NCBI GenBank assembly: GCA_018669475.1
Contig: JABHCC010000209.1
Location: 34,342-98,341 of the forward strand
Direction of reading: 5' to 3'
DNA length: 64,000 bases
From: Bacteroidota bacterium
GTDB lineage: Bacteria; Bacteroidota; Bacteroidia; Bacteroidales; UBA12481
Positions 26,422 to 34,290 of the stretch are shown piece after piece. Position numbers and translations under genes: made by a program. The notes under the pieces were generated by a model. The model saw only the letters and a program-made list of their open reading frames with translations. It did not search any database and had not been told where the DNA came from. Numbering within the stretch: the stretch's first letter is position 1; every line of letters starts with the position of its first letter.

Positions 26422-27765
26422 TTCTAGATTAAGGTATTCCAATAGTAATGAATTATCGGGGTGCTTATAGAATTTGTCAAATTCAAGGAAATAACCTTCC
26501 GGATCATAGCCTACGAAGGCTTTGTATTTTGATTCCGGACCAATTTCCATATCTCCTGATCTGAGGGGGAAGATATGATTGCTTTTAGCGTACTCGTACC
26601 AGGACTCAATATCATCAATAATAAAGGACACTGTTACTGCCTTTTCCTTTGTATAGCTATGCATTCCACGCATTTCATCGACCAATCCCAGAAAACCAGA
26701 TGGGGTGACCTGATAAATTTTTGCCCATCCCTGATCTGCTACTATTTCAAGTCCTAATACATCCTGAAGAAAGTGTTGCATTGACAACAGATCTTTATAG
26801 TAAAGCCATGTAATTGTAGAATGAAAACCCAGGCCTTCAGGAGTCAGCCGCTTTTCATGTTTTGATCCAGTGATTGTCGGATTTTGATTCAGTACAGGAA
26901 GGAAAAACTCATTTTCGGGATGTTGTTTGAAGGTCTCAAATTCAAGAAGATATCCTTCCGGATCAACAATAACAAATCCATCGTGAGCTCCGCCTTCTTT
27001 TGGATGATAGCCGTATTTTATCTGAACATTCTGAGTTTTTAAGTAAGCATTCCATTCGGCCAACTGATTGGTAAGAAGAGCAATAGCCACTGTTTTTGCC
27101 TCGCTTGAGTTATGCATTCCATATTTTTCATCCACAAGAATGAGGTATGATGATTTTGCCAATCTCAGAATTGTGGCCATTCCATAATCAGCAACTATTT
27201 CCATACCAAGAATATTTGAGTAGAAATTGCTGGCTTGGGACAAATCTTTATAATAAAGGAAAAGGTTTGATGCTCGAATTCCGAAATTTGAAAGGGTTCT
27301 GAAATCAGTATTCAAGGACAGTAATTGATTGATTTTTTTTGGTGAATAGCCTAATAATCGACCAAAGCGTTTTGAAATTTCTCGCCGTGCTGATTCTGAA
27401 TACTCTCCTCTTTCTTCAAGTTTTGTTTTATCGGCTTTGATTTTCTTATAAACCTCCAGTGTGTTGCCCTGGTATATCAGGAGAATTTCTTTCCCATCCA
27501 GTCGCGCTCCCGGGAAGAGATCATTTTCGAGAAGTTCAGTTTCCCGATAAAGATTACAGTCGTGTTTATTAGCAATATCCTTTGCCCTTTCAAGGATTGT
27601 TTCTATATCAGATGGAGTCATAGGCTCGCTGAGAGCCAGGGGTTTGACTCCGGCATTTACCACCTCACAAAAGGCATATATTACACCAAGATGGTGTTCA
27701 TGTTGATTTGTTTTGCAGGCATTCATCATGAATATAATTAGGCTTAAGGTAATAGTAAATCTCAT
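26416..27765 (-). CDS. Exported lipoprotein with two VOC (glyoxalase-fold) domains
   Basis: 449 residues from MRFTITLSLIIFM, a lipoprotein signal with Cys near residue 17 (MMNAC). Residues about 20-145 are a helical N-terminal region with a repeated Lys/Glu pattern. Two vicinal-oxygen-chelate domains follow. The first starts LFLYYKDLSQASNFYSNIL and ends DPEGYLLEFETF; the second starts TWLYYKDLLSMQHFLQDVL and ends DPEGYFLEFDKF. Both carry the conserved terminal Glu, but the metal-site His residues are uncertain. VOC proteins are normally cytoplasmic, so the lipoprotein form is unusual. No reaction can be assigned. It is divergent from the ferritin-like gene by 69 bases. Confidence 0.8.
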   Translation of the reverse strand: MRFTITLSLIIFMMNACKTNQHEHHLGVIYAFCEVVNAGVKPLALSEPMTPSDIETILERAKDIANKHDCNLYRETELLENDLFPGARLDGKEILLIYQGNTLEVYKKIKADKTKLEERGEYSESARREISKRFGRLLGYSPKKINQLLSLNTDFRTLSNFGIRASNLFLYYKDLSQASNFYSNILGMEIVADYGMATILRLAKSSYLILVDEKYGMHNSSEAKTVAIALLTNQLAEWNAYLKTQNVQIKYGYHPKEGGAHDGFVIVDPEGYLLEFETFKQHPENEFFLPVLNQNPTITGSKHEKRLTPEGLGFHSTITWLYYKDLLSMQHFLQDVLGLEIVADQGWAKIYQVTPSGFLGLVDEMRGMHSYTKEKAVTVSFIIDDIESWYEYAKSNHIFPLRSGDMEIGPESKYKAFVGYDPEGYFLEFDKFYKHPDNSLLLEYLNLEF

Positions 27766-27834
27766 GCAAATATTGTTTAGTCTTAGAACAAAGCATACTT
27801 TTATATGTATTGAATAATACAATATGCAAAGCTC

Positions 27835-28338
27835 ATGGAAAATACAAAAACCTTAGAGATTTTAAAACAAGCAATTTTACTTGAGAAAAGGGGAAAAGCT
27901 TTTTATTCGAATGCTGCTGCCAGTGCAAAAGATCCAGATGTAAAAAAAGTTTTTCAGATTATGGCAGACGAGGAGGAAGATCACATTAAGTTTTTGTCTC
28001 AACAATATATGAACTACCAATCAGTTGGACAATTCGACTCGGCTACTATAGAAAGGCACATAAAAGATTCTGTTGCTGATGATGTATTACCCAATGATCT
28101 CGCTGATAAAATAGCTGCGGCAAGCTTTGAAGCAGCTGCGATATCCTCAGCGATAGATATGGAGAATCGAGCCATTGCTGTTTATTCTGAAAGGGCCAAA
28201 AATGCCAATGATGAAGAGGAGAGAAAGTTTTATCAATGGCTTTGTGATTGGGAAAAAGGTCATCACAAATTATTGTTTACACTGGATCAGGAATTAAAGG
28301 AAAAAATCTGGTTTGACAACAATTTCTGGCCAATGTAG
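27835..28338 (+). CDS. Ferritin-like / rubrerythrin-type diiron protein
   Basis: 167 residues folding as a four-helix bundle. Helix 1 has LLEKRGKAFY with a ligand Glu at 17. Helix 2 has DEEEDHIKFL (Glu and the ExxH His). Helix 3 has DMENRAIAVY, and helix 4 has CDWEKGHHKLL with a second ExxH. This is the twofold-repeated ligand pattern of rubrerythrins. No C-terminal rubredoxin domain is present; the protein stops at FDNNFWPM. It is probably cytoplasmic and concerned with peroxide or iron handling. A weak hairpin with a T-run follows the stop. Confidence 0.85.
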   Translation: MENTKTLEILKQAILLEKRGKAFYSNAAASAKDPDVKKVFQIMADEEEDHIKFLSQQYMNYQSVGQFDSATIERHIKDSVADDVLPNDLADKIAAASFEAAAISSAIDMENRAIAVYSERAKNANDEEERKFYQWLCDWEKGHHKLLFTLDQELKEKIWFDNNFWPM

Positions 28339-28361
28339 GATTCCTCTAATCCCGCTTTTTT
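28338..28361 (+). terminator. Weak intrinsic terminator after the ferritin-like gene
   Basis: GGATT-CCTCT-AATCC forms a 5-bp stem overlapping the stop codon region and is followed by CGCTTTTTTG. The stem is short but the T-run is well placed. Confidence 0.45.
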
Positions 28362-28375
28362 GTTTCATTTGGTAT

Positions 28376-29077
28376 TCAAATGCCTGACAAAATGAGCTTT
28401 CTAAACTCTACTTCTGATCCTTCTGCCTGAATAGCTATCTGACCTTTATTTACTGTACACTTAGATCCATGATTTACCAATTCATCATTAACCCAGACTT
28501 TTATTTCTCTGTCAGTGCATTCTATAAGCATATGGTTCCATTCTCCAAGTGAGTTTTCTGAATCATCAGTAAGGTTTTCTATTCTTCTGTTTTTCCCTTC
28601 TACGATTCCCCATTTCTTTTTGGGTCCGCGTCGTTTTACCATATCCGGAACAGTGATATCTTCGACGATACACCAGAAATCGCCAGCGTGCTTATGCTGC
28701 ATCTGAACTTCGAGTGATTTTGGGAACATTTCATATAATGATCTGGGTGTGGAGGCATGAACCAGTACTCCGCAATTTCCGGGCTCAGCGGCAAAACGAT
28801 ATTCAATTTCCAGTTTGTAATTTTGATAAACTGCATCAGTAATCAGATGGCCGCCCGGCGTACCCAGACTCACCAGCATCCCATCTCTGACAATAAAAGG
28901 GCTTTTTACTTCTGAGTTTTTATCCATTTCCGGGACATCAACATGCCAACCGGTTAGGTCGACACCATTAAACAAGTTGACAGAGCTTTGAGCCCTTAAA
29001 GATGAGTAAGTGCCATTATGGAGAAAAACCATAATGAAAGAAAATAGTATGATTTTAGTAATCTTAAAATTCTTCAT
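28376..29077 (-). CDS. DUF1080 (3-keto-disaccharide hydrolase-type) secreted protein
   Basis: 233 residues with a signal peptide ending near SLRAQ. One DUF1080 jelly-roll domain fills the mature protein: NLFNGVDLTGWHVD at the start, YKLEIEYRFAAEPGNCGVLVHAS in the middle, and GEWNHMLIECTDREIKVWVND towards the end. The family is concanavalin-like and is found with glycan catabolism; some members hydrolyse 3-keto-glycosides. It lies 21 bases after the AI-2E-type transporter gene on the same strand, so cotranscription is plausible. Confidence 0.85.
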   Translation of the reverse strand: MKNFKITKIILFSFIMVFLHNGTYSSLRAQSSVNLFNGVDLTGWHVDVPEMDKNSEVKSPFIVRDGMLVSLGTPGGHLITDAVYQNYKLEIEYRFAAEPGNCGVLVHASTPRSLYEMFPKSLEVQMQHKHAGDFWCIVEDITVPDMVKRRGPKKKWGIVEGKNRRIENLTDDSENSLGEWNHMLIECTDREIKVWVNDELVNHGSKCTVNKGQIAIQAEGSEVEFRKLILSGI

Positions 29078-29098
29078 TGTATGATAGATTAAAGGATA

Positions 29099-30130
29099 TT
29101 ATTGGCCTACATTCCCTTTCTGAGAAAGGAGGATGGCGATGGGTTTTGTGTCCTTGAATTCTGATAAGATAATGATGAGAATCACCGTAATTGGTACGCT
29201 TAGGAGCATTCCTGTAATTCCCCAGATCAGTCCCCAGAGGGCCAAGGTGAGGAAAACCACCAGTGGGCTGATGTTGAGGCTTGTACCCATAAGTTTTGGT
29301 TCGATCAGATTCCCAACCAATAGCTGGATGGCTCCTACAATTGATAATACAAGTATGGCCGGGGATAGTTCACCAAATTGTAGCATTGAAAAGACTGCCG
29401 GAAATATTGTAGCAATTAGTGAACCAATGGTTGGGATAAAGTTCAGTATAAAAATCAGAAATGCCCAAAATAAAGGTGCATCCACACCTATGAAGAGGAG
29501 GGCGAAATAGCTCAGGAATCCGGTTAGTATACTTACCAGTGATTTTAGTGTGATGTAACTTCTGATTGACATGTCAATTTTTGAAACCAGACCCTCAATC
29601 TGCTTATAGCGATCATCCGAAGGGTACATTCTTCGGAGCTTTCTTCTGAAGGTTGGTTCTTCGAGTAAAAGAAAAACAAGGTACAATAGTATCATAAAGG
29701 CATTGCCGAATAGGCCTGTAAGAGCAGAGAACAAATCCGATAGGATATTACCGAAATTTATCTCTTCAGTGTAATCTTTAATTGTCTCAGCCAGATCAAT
29801 ATTGAAAGTATCATTGAGCTGTTCAGTCAGGATATTGATATTTTCTTCGTATTCTGGCATGGCTTCAGAGAGTTGTTGGATATTTTTCGAAATCATTCCC
29901 ACCATAAGAACCAGAATACTCAATAGGAGCAAAGTTGAAAAAATTGTGATAAGCCAGATCGGTATCTTTTTCATGAATTTCAGCTTGAGAATTCCTTTTT
30001 TTATTGCCCGGATAATGAACCAGAAAAGGATTGCCAGTATGAATGGTATAATTATTTTTTTGGCATAGATCAGGATCAATACTGAAATAACTGCCATCAA
30101 CAGGACCAGAATCTTTTTAGAGCTATTCAT
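29099..30130 (-). CDS. AI-2E family transporter
   Basis: 343 residues. The pattern is that of the AI-2 exporter/YdiK/PerM superfamily: two N-terminal helices, a helix pair near 60-85, a central soluble segment (about 90-145, acidic), and then four to five helices. Family motifs include FGNAFMILLYLVFLLLEE, LIFILNFIPTIGSLIA and GNLIEPKLMGTSLNISPLVV. Members export autoinducer-2 or act as Na+/H+ antiporters; which applies here is not visible. Inner membrane. Confidence 0.88.
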   Translation of the reverse strand: MNSSKKILVLLMAVISVLILIYAKKIIIPFILAILFWFIIRAIKKGILKLKFMKKIPIWLITIFSTLLLLSILVLMVGMISKNIQQLSEAMPEYEENINILTEQLNDTFNIDLAETIKDYTEEINFGNILSDLFSALTGLFGNAFMILLYLVFLLLEEPTFRRKLRRMYPSDDRYKQIEGLVSKIDMSIRSYITLKSLVSILTGFLSYFALLFIGVDAPLFWAFLIFILNFIPTIGSLIATIFPAVFSMLQFGELSPAILVLSIVGAIQLLVGNLIEPKLMGTSLNISPLVVFLTLALWGLIWGITGMLLSVPITVILIIILSEFKDTKPIAILLSQKGNVGQ

Positions 30131-30263
30131 TTTACAAATTAATTATGAGGAGCATATTCACCCGAAATTTAATCATAATTCATGTCCGTATCAGGATTAA
30201 TTAGTAATACGGGAAAAATGATCCATTATCTGAGTCATGAAAACAATGATTCTATAGAAGAGG

Positions 30264-30362
30264 AAAGCTACAAGCTTTGAACCTTTAGCTTGAAACCTAC
30301 TTAAGCCCTATACCGTATGCCTTAAGCCCAATTGTCCCTACGCCCTGTTGTCTCTAAGCTTG
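30264..30362. repeat. Degenerate short-word repeat (AAGCYY / CCCTA words)
   Basis: About 100 bases made of shuffled words such as AAGCTT, AACCTT, TTAAGCCCTA, TATGCCTTAAGCCC and CTACGCCCT. It occupies most of the intergenic space and reaches the last codons and stop of the dehalogenase-like gene (30354-30362). There is no fixed period. Confidence 0.65.
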
Positions 30363-31709
30363 TGGATCGCGTGATGTGATGCTTGCTTTGCCATCTTTTT
30401 CCCAGAATTCACTTGCCTGGACTTCTACTCCATAGCCACTTGCTGCGTCCATCTTAACCATGATTTTATCAAGAGCTTTGCTTTTCAGATTGATATTATC
30501 TCTGATCAGCTTATGTATCCATGAATTGTTTGGTTTGTTAAAGGGGCAATTGCGTTTGCAATTTGAGCAGCTGAAGCCATTGTAATCATTACATGGCTCA
30601 GGTTGGATATACCACTTTTTAGCACCATTGCTATTGGATACTGATTTTCCTTCCCAGGTTTGTTCGTCTACTGAAATAGATCCGCTTGGACAGTCTTTTG
30701 CACAGATCATGCACGAATCACAGAATTCTTTAACACCAAATCGAATAGGAGGATCAGGTACCAGGGGCATGTCAGTGAATACTTTGGCGATTCGAACTCT
30801 GGGTCCGTATTTTGGTGTTACGAGCAGACCATTTCTACCCAGTTCACCTAATCCTGCATCAATTGCAATCGGAATACTGAGGGCTGTTCCATTTCCAGCA
30901 GGAATGGCCTGATAGCCGAGGGCGCGAATAAATTCTGCGACCTTATGAGCTGTAACTGCCATACGTGAATATCCATCGCCGGTGGCAGCCGAAGCCAGAC
31001 GTCCGGGAGAATTGCAAATACCATCATAGTCTTCTTCAAAAGCCAGGGCAATTACATTCGATATATTTTCAGGTATGAGTTTTCTGTTTGATCCTTCCTG
31101 AGCATGAATGTATTCATCATAAACCCATAATGGATTATATTTTGCAATACCTGCAAGAGAGGCTCCATAGAAAAGGGATGCATGTTTAAGAGCTACAGAT
31201 GCTTCCTCCCAGCTGAGGTCATTATCTGATGGATCCCATTTCCCGAATTCTGCCAGTTGTTTGATTGAATAGGATTGTGTTTCCCAATTGTAAAAAGGAT
31301 CCATATGTGCGGTAGCCCAGGAAGCTTGCATTAAGGCATAATCAAGTCGTGTTTGATTAGGAGACTTTCCTTTTTTATCAATCATATTGATTTGGAACAT
31401 ACTTCGACCACCCTGTGCTTCGCGTACTTTTTTTCTCTCCTCCCTGCGAACTGGATCCCAACCATCTCTTGAAAAAACAGTCATTCGGTTAGGCATATTC
31501 TTAAGAATATCAGGTTTGATCTGATAGGGGAATTCTTTTCCAGATAATAATTCTACAGGAGTCATCCCATACTGCTCTTTGTTCTCCACCAGAAAGCCAT
31601 TATCGGTCTCTGCCAGTACTTTAGGAATGCCTAAGCCGGCACCTAGGGCTATTGAGCCAATGCCCATTCTTTTAAGAAATTCTCTTCTTTGGATCTCGTT
31701 TTTACTCAT
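30354..31709 (-). CDS. Tat-exported reductive-dehalogenase-like corrinoid/Fe-S protein
   Basis: 451 residues. The N-terminal twin-arginine signal is RREFLKRMGIG. The central part (SRMAVTAHKVAEFIRALGYQ, AGLGELGRNGLLVTPKYGP) is the corrinoid-domain pattern shared by reductive dehalogenases and epoxyqueuosine reductases. It is followed by two 4Fe-4S motifs: CDSCMICAKDCP (CX2CX2CX3CP) and a CX7CX2CX3CP set ending CSNCKRNCP. The Tat signal argues for a periplasmic RdhA-type protein rather than cytoplasmic QueG. Its start codon lies inside the end of the upstream 92-residue membrane protein gene (8-base overlap), as rdhA and its anchor gene are often linked. The electron acceptor is unknown. Confidence 0.8.
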   Translation of the reverse strand: MSKNEIQRREFLKRMGIGSIALGAGLGIPKVLAETDNGFLVENKEQYGMTPVELLSGKEFPYQIKPDILKNMPNRMTVFSRDGWDPVRREERKKVREAQGGRSMFQINMIDKKGKSPNQTRLDYALMQASWATAHMDPFYNWETQSYSIKQLAEFGKWDPSDNDLSWEEASVALKHASLFYGASLAGIAKYNPLWVYDEYIHAQEGSNRKLIPENISNVIALAFEEDYDGICNSPGRLASAATGDGYSRMAVTAHKVAEFIRALGYQAIPAGNGTALSIPIAIDAGLGELGRNGLLVTPKYGPRVRIAKVFTDMPLVPDPPIRFGVKEFCDSCMICAKDCPSGSISVDEQTWEGKSVSNSNGAKKWYIQPEPCNDYNGFSCSNCKRNCPFNKPNNSWIHKLIRDNINLKSKALDKIMVKMDAASGYGVEVQASEFWEKDGKASITSRDPQA

Positions 31710-31980
31710 GACTCAGTGATTTGAAGAAAACAAAACGGAATAATAATACGGCTGCAACAATTGAAAGGAATCCGAATATACCTCCCATGACCAAAGCGGC
31801 CCTCAGGGCTCCTTCAATAATGAATCCTTCAATCAATTTCAACACAAAGCCGGTATATAGGAGCCAGATTATGGTGACTGCCCATTGCCACCATGAGATT
31901 TTCAGGTTTTTGGATTTGGCCCGGTTATATAAACCTACAAACCCAATTGCCAGGCAAATACCAATGATAATGCTAAACAT
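31702..31980 (-). CDS. Small three-helix membrane protein, putative dehalogenase anchor (RdhB-like)
   Basis: 92 residues with three predicted membrane helices (about 2-18, 28-50 and 57-85). The second begins with a Trp-rich ISWWQWAVTIIWLLY. Size, topology and the translational overlap with the dehalogenase-like gene fit the anchor proteins that hold RdhA at the outer face of the inner membrane. That role is inferred from context; there is no sequence motif that proves it. A TACCTTTAT box sits 27 bases upstream of the start, and the flanking bases form a small inverted repeat (TTACCTTGATAAAGGTAA). Confidence 0.65.
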   Translation of the reverse strand: MFSIIIGICLAIGFVGLYNRAKSKNLKISWWQWAVTIIWLLYTGFVLKLIEGFIIEGALRAALVMGGIFGFLSIVAAVLLFRFVFFKSLSHE

Positions 31981-32108
31981 AATTACCTAGTTCTAAGTTT
32001 TACCTTGATAAAGGTAACTAATAGACATGCATGTTATAGATTTCACAATATGTCCTTCAGCAGATAAAATACTTTGTGGTGTAGGGACCTGCCGGATTCA
32101 GGGATAGC

Positions 32109-34010
32109 TTATTTCTTCTCAATATAGATGGCTTGTCCGCCACCGGGAGCCAGAAAGATTTCAATTTTGGAGTCTGAGTTTATGTCTTGTTCATGAATCT
32201 GGTAAGCTTCTCTGTTATCAAGGAAATGTGTGTTCTTCTTATCAGAATAGAACGTAGCTTTAAATTCTGTTTGGGCAGGCAGGAAGCCGAAATCTATTGT
32301 CAGGGTTCGGGACTCTCTATTACTCAGAGATCCTACAAACCAATCCTCCTCTGATCTACGGGCAACAGAGATAAGCTCGCCTATTTGGCCGTCTAAGACT
32401 TTAAAACTGTCAAATTGTGCTGGCATTTTGCGGATGCAGTCAAACAAATCATCCTTTTTAAGATACTCTTCAGGGCTGTCAGGAAGAATTTTCCATCCAC
32501 TGTAATTCACAATTAGCTTGGCCACTTCAGCGGCTACTGTGCCAGGTATTTCTTCAAAGACTTTAACTCTTGACAGAGAGGTATTGAAATCGAACCAACC
32601 TTCGCACATATCGAGCGGCCCGGCAATCATATTTACAAAGGGCGAGGTGACAGCTGTCTCTGGATAATAAGATCTTTTCGCATCGGCTTGTGAGTGCCCA
32701 AATTCTTTTGTCATCAGATTGGGCCAGGTGCGACGATCTCCGCTGGGTGCTACCGGGTTATCATGAAAATTTACCATCAGCTTGTATTTTGCACAAAGCT
32801 CCACCACTTCCCGTGTATGTTTTACTTTTTCGTGTGCTGTACCACGCATAAAGCCATATTTTACGCCCACAGCTCCCCATTCTGAGAATTGTTTTAATAC
32901 TCTTTCAAGTCCGAATTTTTTAGCCCCCACATCGTTTAAGTAGAGGATAACTCCAACATTTCTGTCCCTGGCAAATCTCATGCACTCTATAATATCAACC
33001 TCCTTACGGGCAGATGTAGGATCTGAAGATTCACTGAATTCTGACCCGTACCAGTCAGCATCAATGAGCAGGTATTGAATGTTATTTTCCGATGCGAAAT
33101 CGATGAACCTTTTGTGTGATTCTGTATTTAATCCATATTCAAAACCGTCTGCTGCCTGATAACCCCAAACTCTCCAATCCCACATAGCTTTTCCCGGCTT
33201 GATCCACGATGTATCTTCAATTTTGCAAGGTTTGTTCAGATTCACTATAAGGTTTGATTCTAAAAGATCACCAGGTTTGTCACCAATAATAAGGCTCCGC
33301 CAGGAGGACAGGAAAACTTTTGCAGACTCCAATTCAGGAAGTGCAAAACATATATCCTTATTGTTTTCTGCCCTGATCAAATTGTAGCCTGCATGGTTTA
33401 TTATTTCAGCTTCGTGAATAGCCATATATTGACTGTCATTGAGCTTCAGAACCATAGGAGTTCGGATAATTTTTCCTGCCGTTTCAGATGCTTTTAAAGG
33501 ACCAATATTATGATTTTCACCATTGTATGACCACCAGGTATAATCTGTTCTGAATTTGAGCTTTGTAAGTTCTTTACTAATTGAGACAGGATCATGACTT
33601 GTATTATCTATTTCGTAGCGGTAGGCTACGCCGTCATTATAACACCTGATACTTATTTGATAAGTGAGAGTTGAGAGTTTTTTATTTTCAACAGAGAAAA
33701 CAAACTCTGAATATTGATTCCTTACTTTTGGATTCTTGCCGTTGATCGTATTCCAGGTCTCATCAAATTTTGTAACAGACATATTGGTCATCCGAATTTC
33801 TTCTGAAAAGTTGATGCCATTAAGTTCTAATCCAATTGGAGATTTACCTATGATTGTATCATCTTTATAAATCAGGAAGAATTCTAACAGATTGTTCTTA
33901 TCACTAACTCCAAGCTGAATGTTGCCATCAGGAGATTCTATAATCCTAGTATGATTAAAGCTACAAGAATAGAAAAAAAGCAAGAATAAGGCTATCAGGG
34001 TATTTTTCAT
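32109..34010 (-). CDS. GH97 glycoside hydrolase, inverting alpha-glucosidase type
   Basis: 633 residues from MKNTLIALFLLFFYSC, a lipoprotein signal with Cys near 16. A 39-codon upstream extension is open but destroys the signal peptide. The GH97 N-terminal beta-sandwich (SPDGNIQLGV, TWWSYNGENHNIG), TIM-barrel (LLIDADWYG, VNFHDNPVAPSGDRRTWPN, KEFGHSQADAKRSYYPE) and C-terminal sandwich are present. At the key strand, the residue that is the nucleophilic Asp in retaining GH97 enzymes is Gly386 (VKYGF), nine residues after Glu377. To my recollection this is the arrangement of the inverting SusB type. Expected action: exo-hydrolysis of alpha-glucosides in the periplasm. The 5' neighbour on the same strand is the T9SS protein, but terminators lie between them. 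Confidence 0.88.
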   Translation of the reverse strand: MKNTLIALFLLFFYSCSFNHTRIIESPDGNIQLGVSDKNNLLEFFLIYKDDTIIGKSPIGLELNGINFSEEIRMTNMSVTKFDETWNTINGKNPKVRNQYSEFVFSVENKKLSTLTYQISIRCYNDGVAYRYEIDNTSHDPVSISKELTKLKFRTDYTWWSYNGENHNIGPLKASETAGKIIRTPMVLKLNDSQYMAIHEAEIINHAGYNLIRAENNKDICFALPELESAKVFLSSWRSLIIGDKPGDLLESNLIVNLNKPCKIEDTSWIKPGKAMWDWRVWGYQAADGFEYGLNTESHKRFIDFASENNIQYLLIDADWYGSEFSESSDPTSARKEVDIIECMRFARDRNVGVILYLNDVGAKKFGLERVLKQFSEWGAVGVKYGFMRGTAHEKVKHTREVVELCAKYKLMVNFHDNPVAPSGDRRTWPNLMTKEFGHSQADAKRSYYPETAVTSPFVNMIAGPLDMCEGWFDFNTSLSRVKVFEEIPGTVAAEVAKLIVNYSGWKILPDSPEEYLKKDDLFDCIRKMPAQFDSFKVLDGQIGELISVARRSEEDWFVGSLSNRESRTLTIDFGFLPAQTEFKATFYSDKKNTHFLDNREAYQIHEQDINSDSKIEIFLAPGGGQAIYIEKK

Positions 34011-34147
34011 GGTTTTGTTTTTGGTTATGCCTGGTTCACATAAGCCAAAATTGATCATCGTTGAGCAGAGAAGCAAACTGTTTAGGAAATAATTATCAGA
34101 AAGATTACCACAGGCTCCTGATTTCAATGCAGAGTGAAACCCAAAGA

Positions 34148-34172
34148 GATCCCGAGACTAGCGCTCGGGATC
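34148..34172. repeat. Inverted repeat upstream of GH97
   Basis: GATCCCGAG and CTCGGGATC form a perfect 9-bp stem around a 7-base loop, about 140 bases upstream of the GH97 start and close to the second hairpin at 34225. It is followed on the plus strand by AGTTCGG words, like the hairpin at 48182. There is no T-run; function not evident. Confidence 0.5.
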
Positions 34173-34224
34173 AGTTCGGCTAAATGATTTAGTGAATGGC
34201 GAGCTTTGTTTGGCCGTAATACAA

Positions 34225-34252
34225 ATGGGCCTCAACATTTGTTGAGGCCCAT
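34225..34252 (-). terminator. Strong intrinsic hairpin after the T9SS protein gene
   Basis: ATGGGCCTCAACA-TT-TGTTGAGGCCCAT is a perfect 13-bp inverted repeat with a 2-base spacer. It lies 38 bases beyond the stop of the 34291 gene, and on the minus strand it is followed by TTTGTATT. It is best read as the terminator separating that gene from GH97. Confidence 0.75.
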
Positions 34253-34290
34253 GATCATATCAAGTCAAATAATACTCTTTCGAGTAGGTA

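Noticed and set aside
33199..34127. 39-codon extension of GH97 upstream of its signal peptide
   Set aside because: A full lipoprotein signal begins at the internal ATG, and the extension would bury it.
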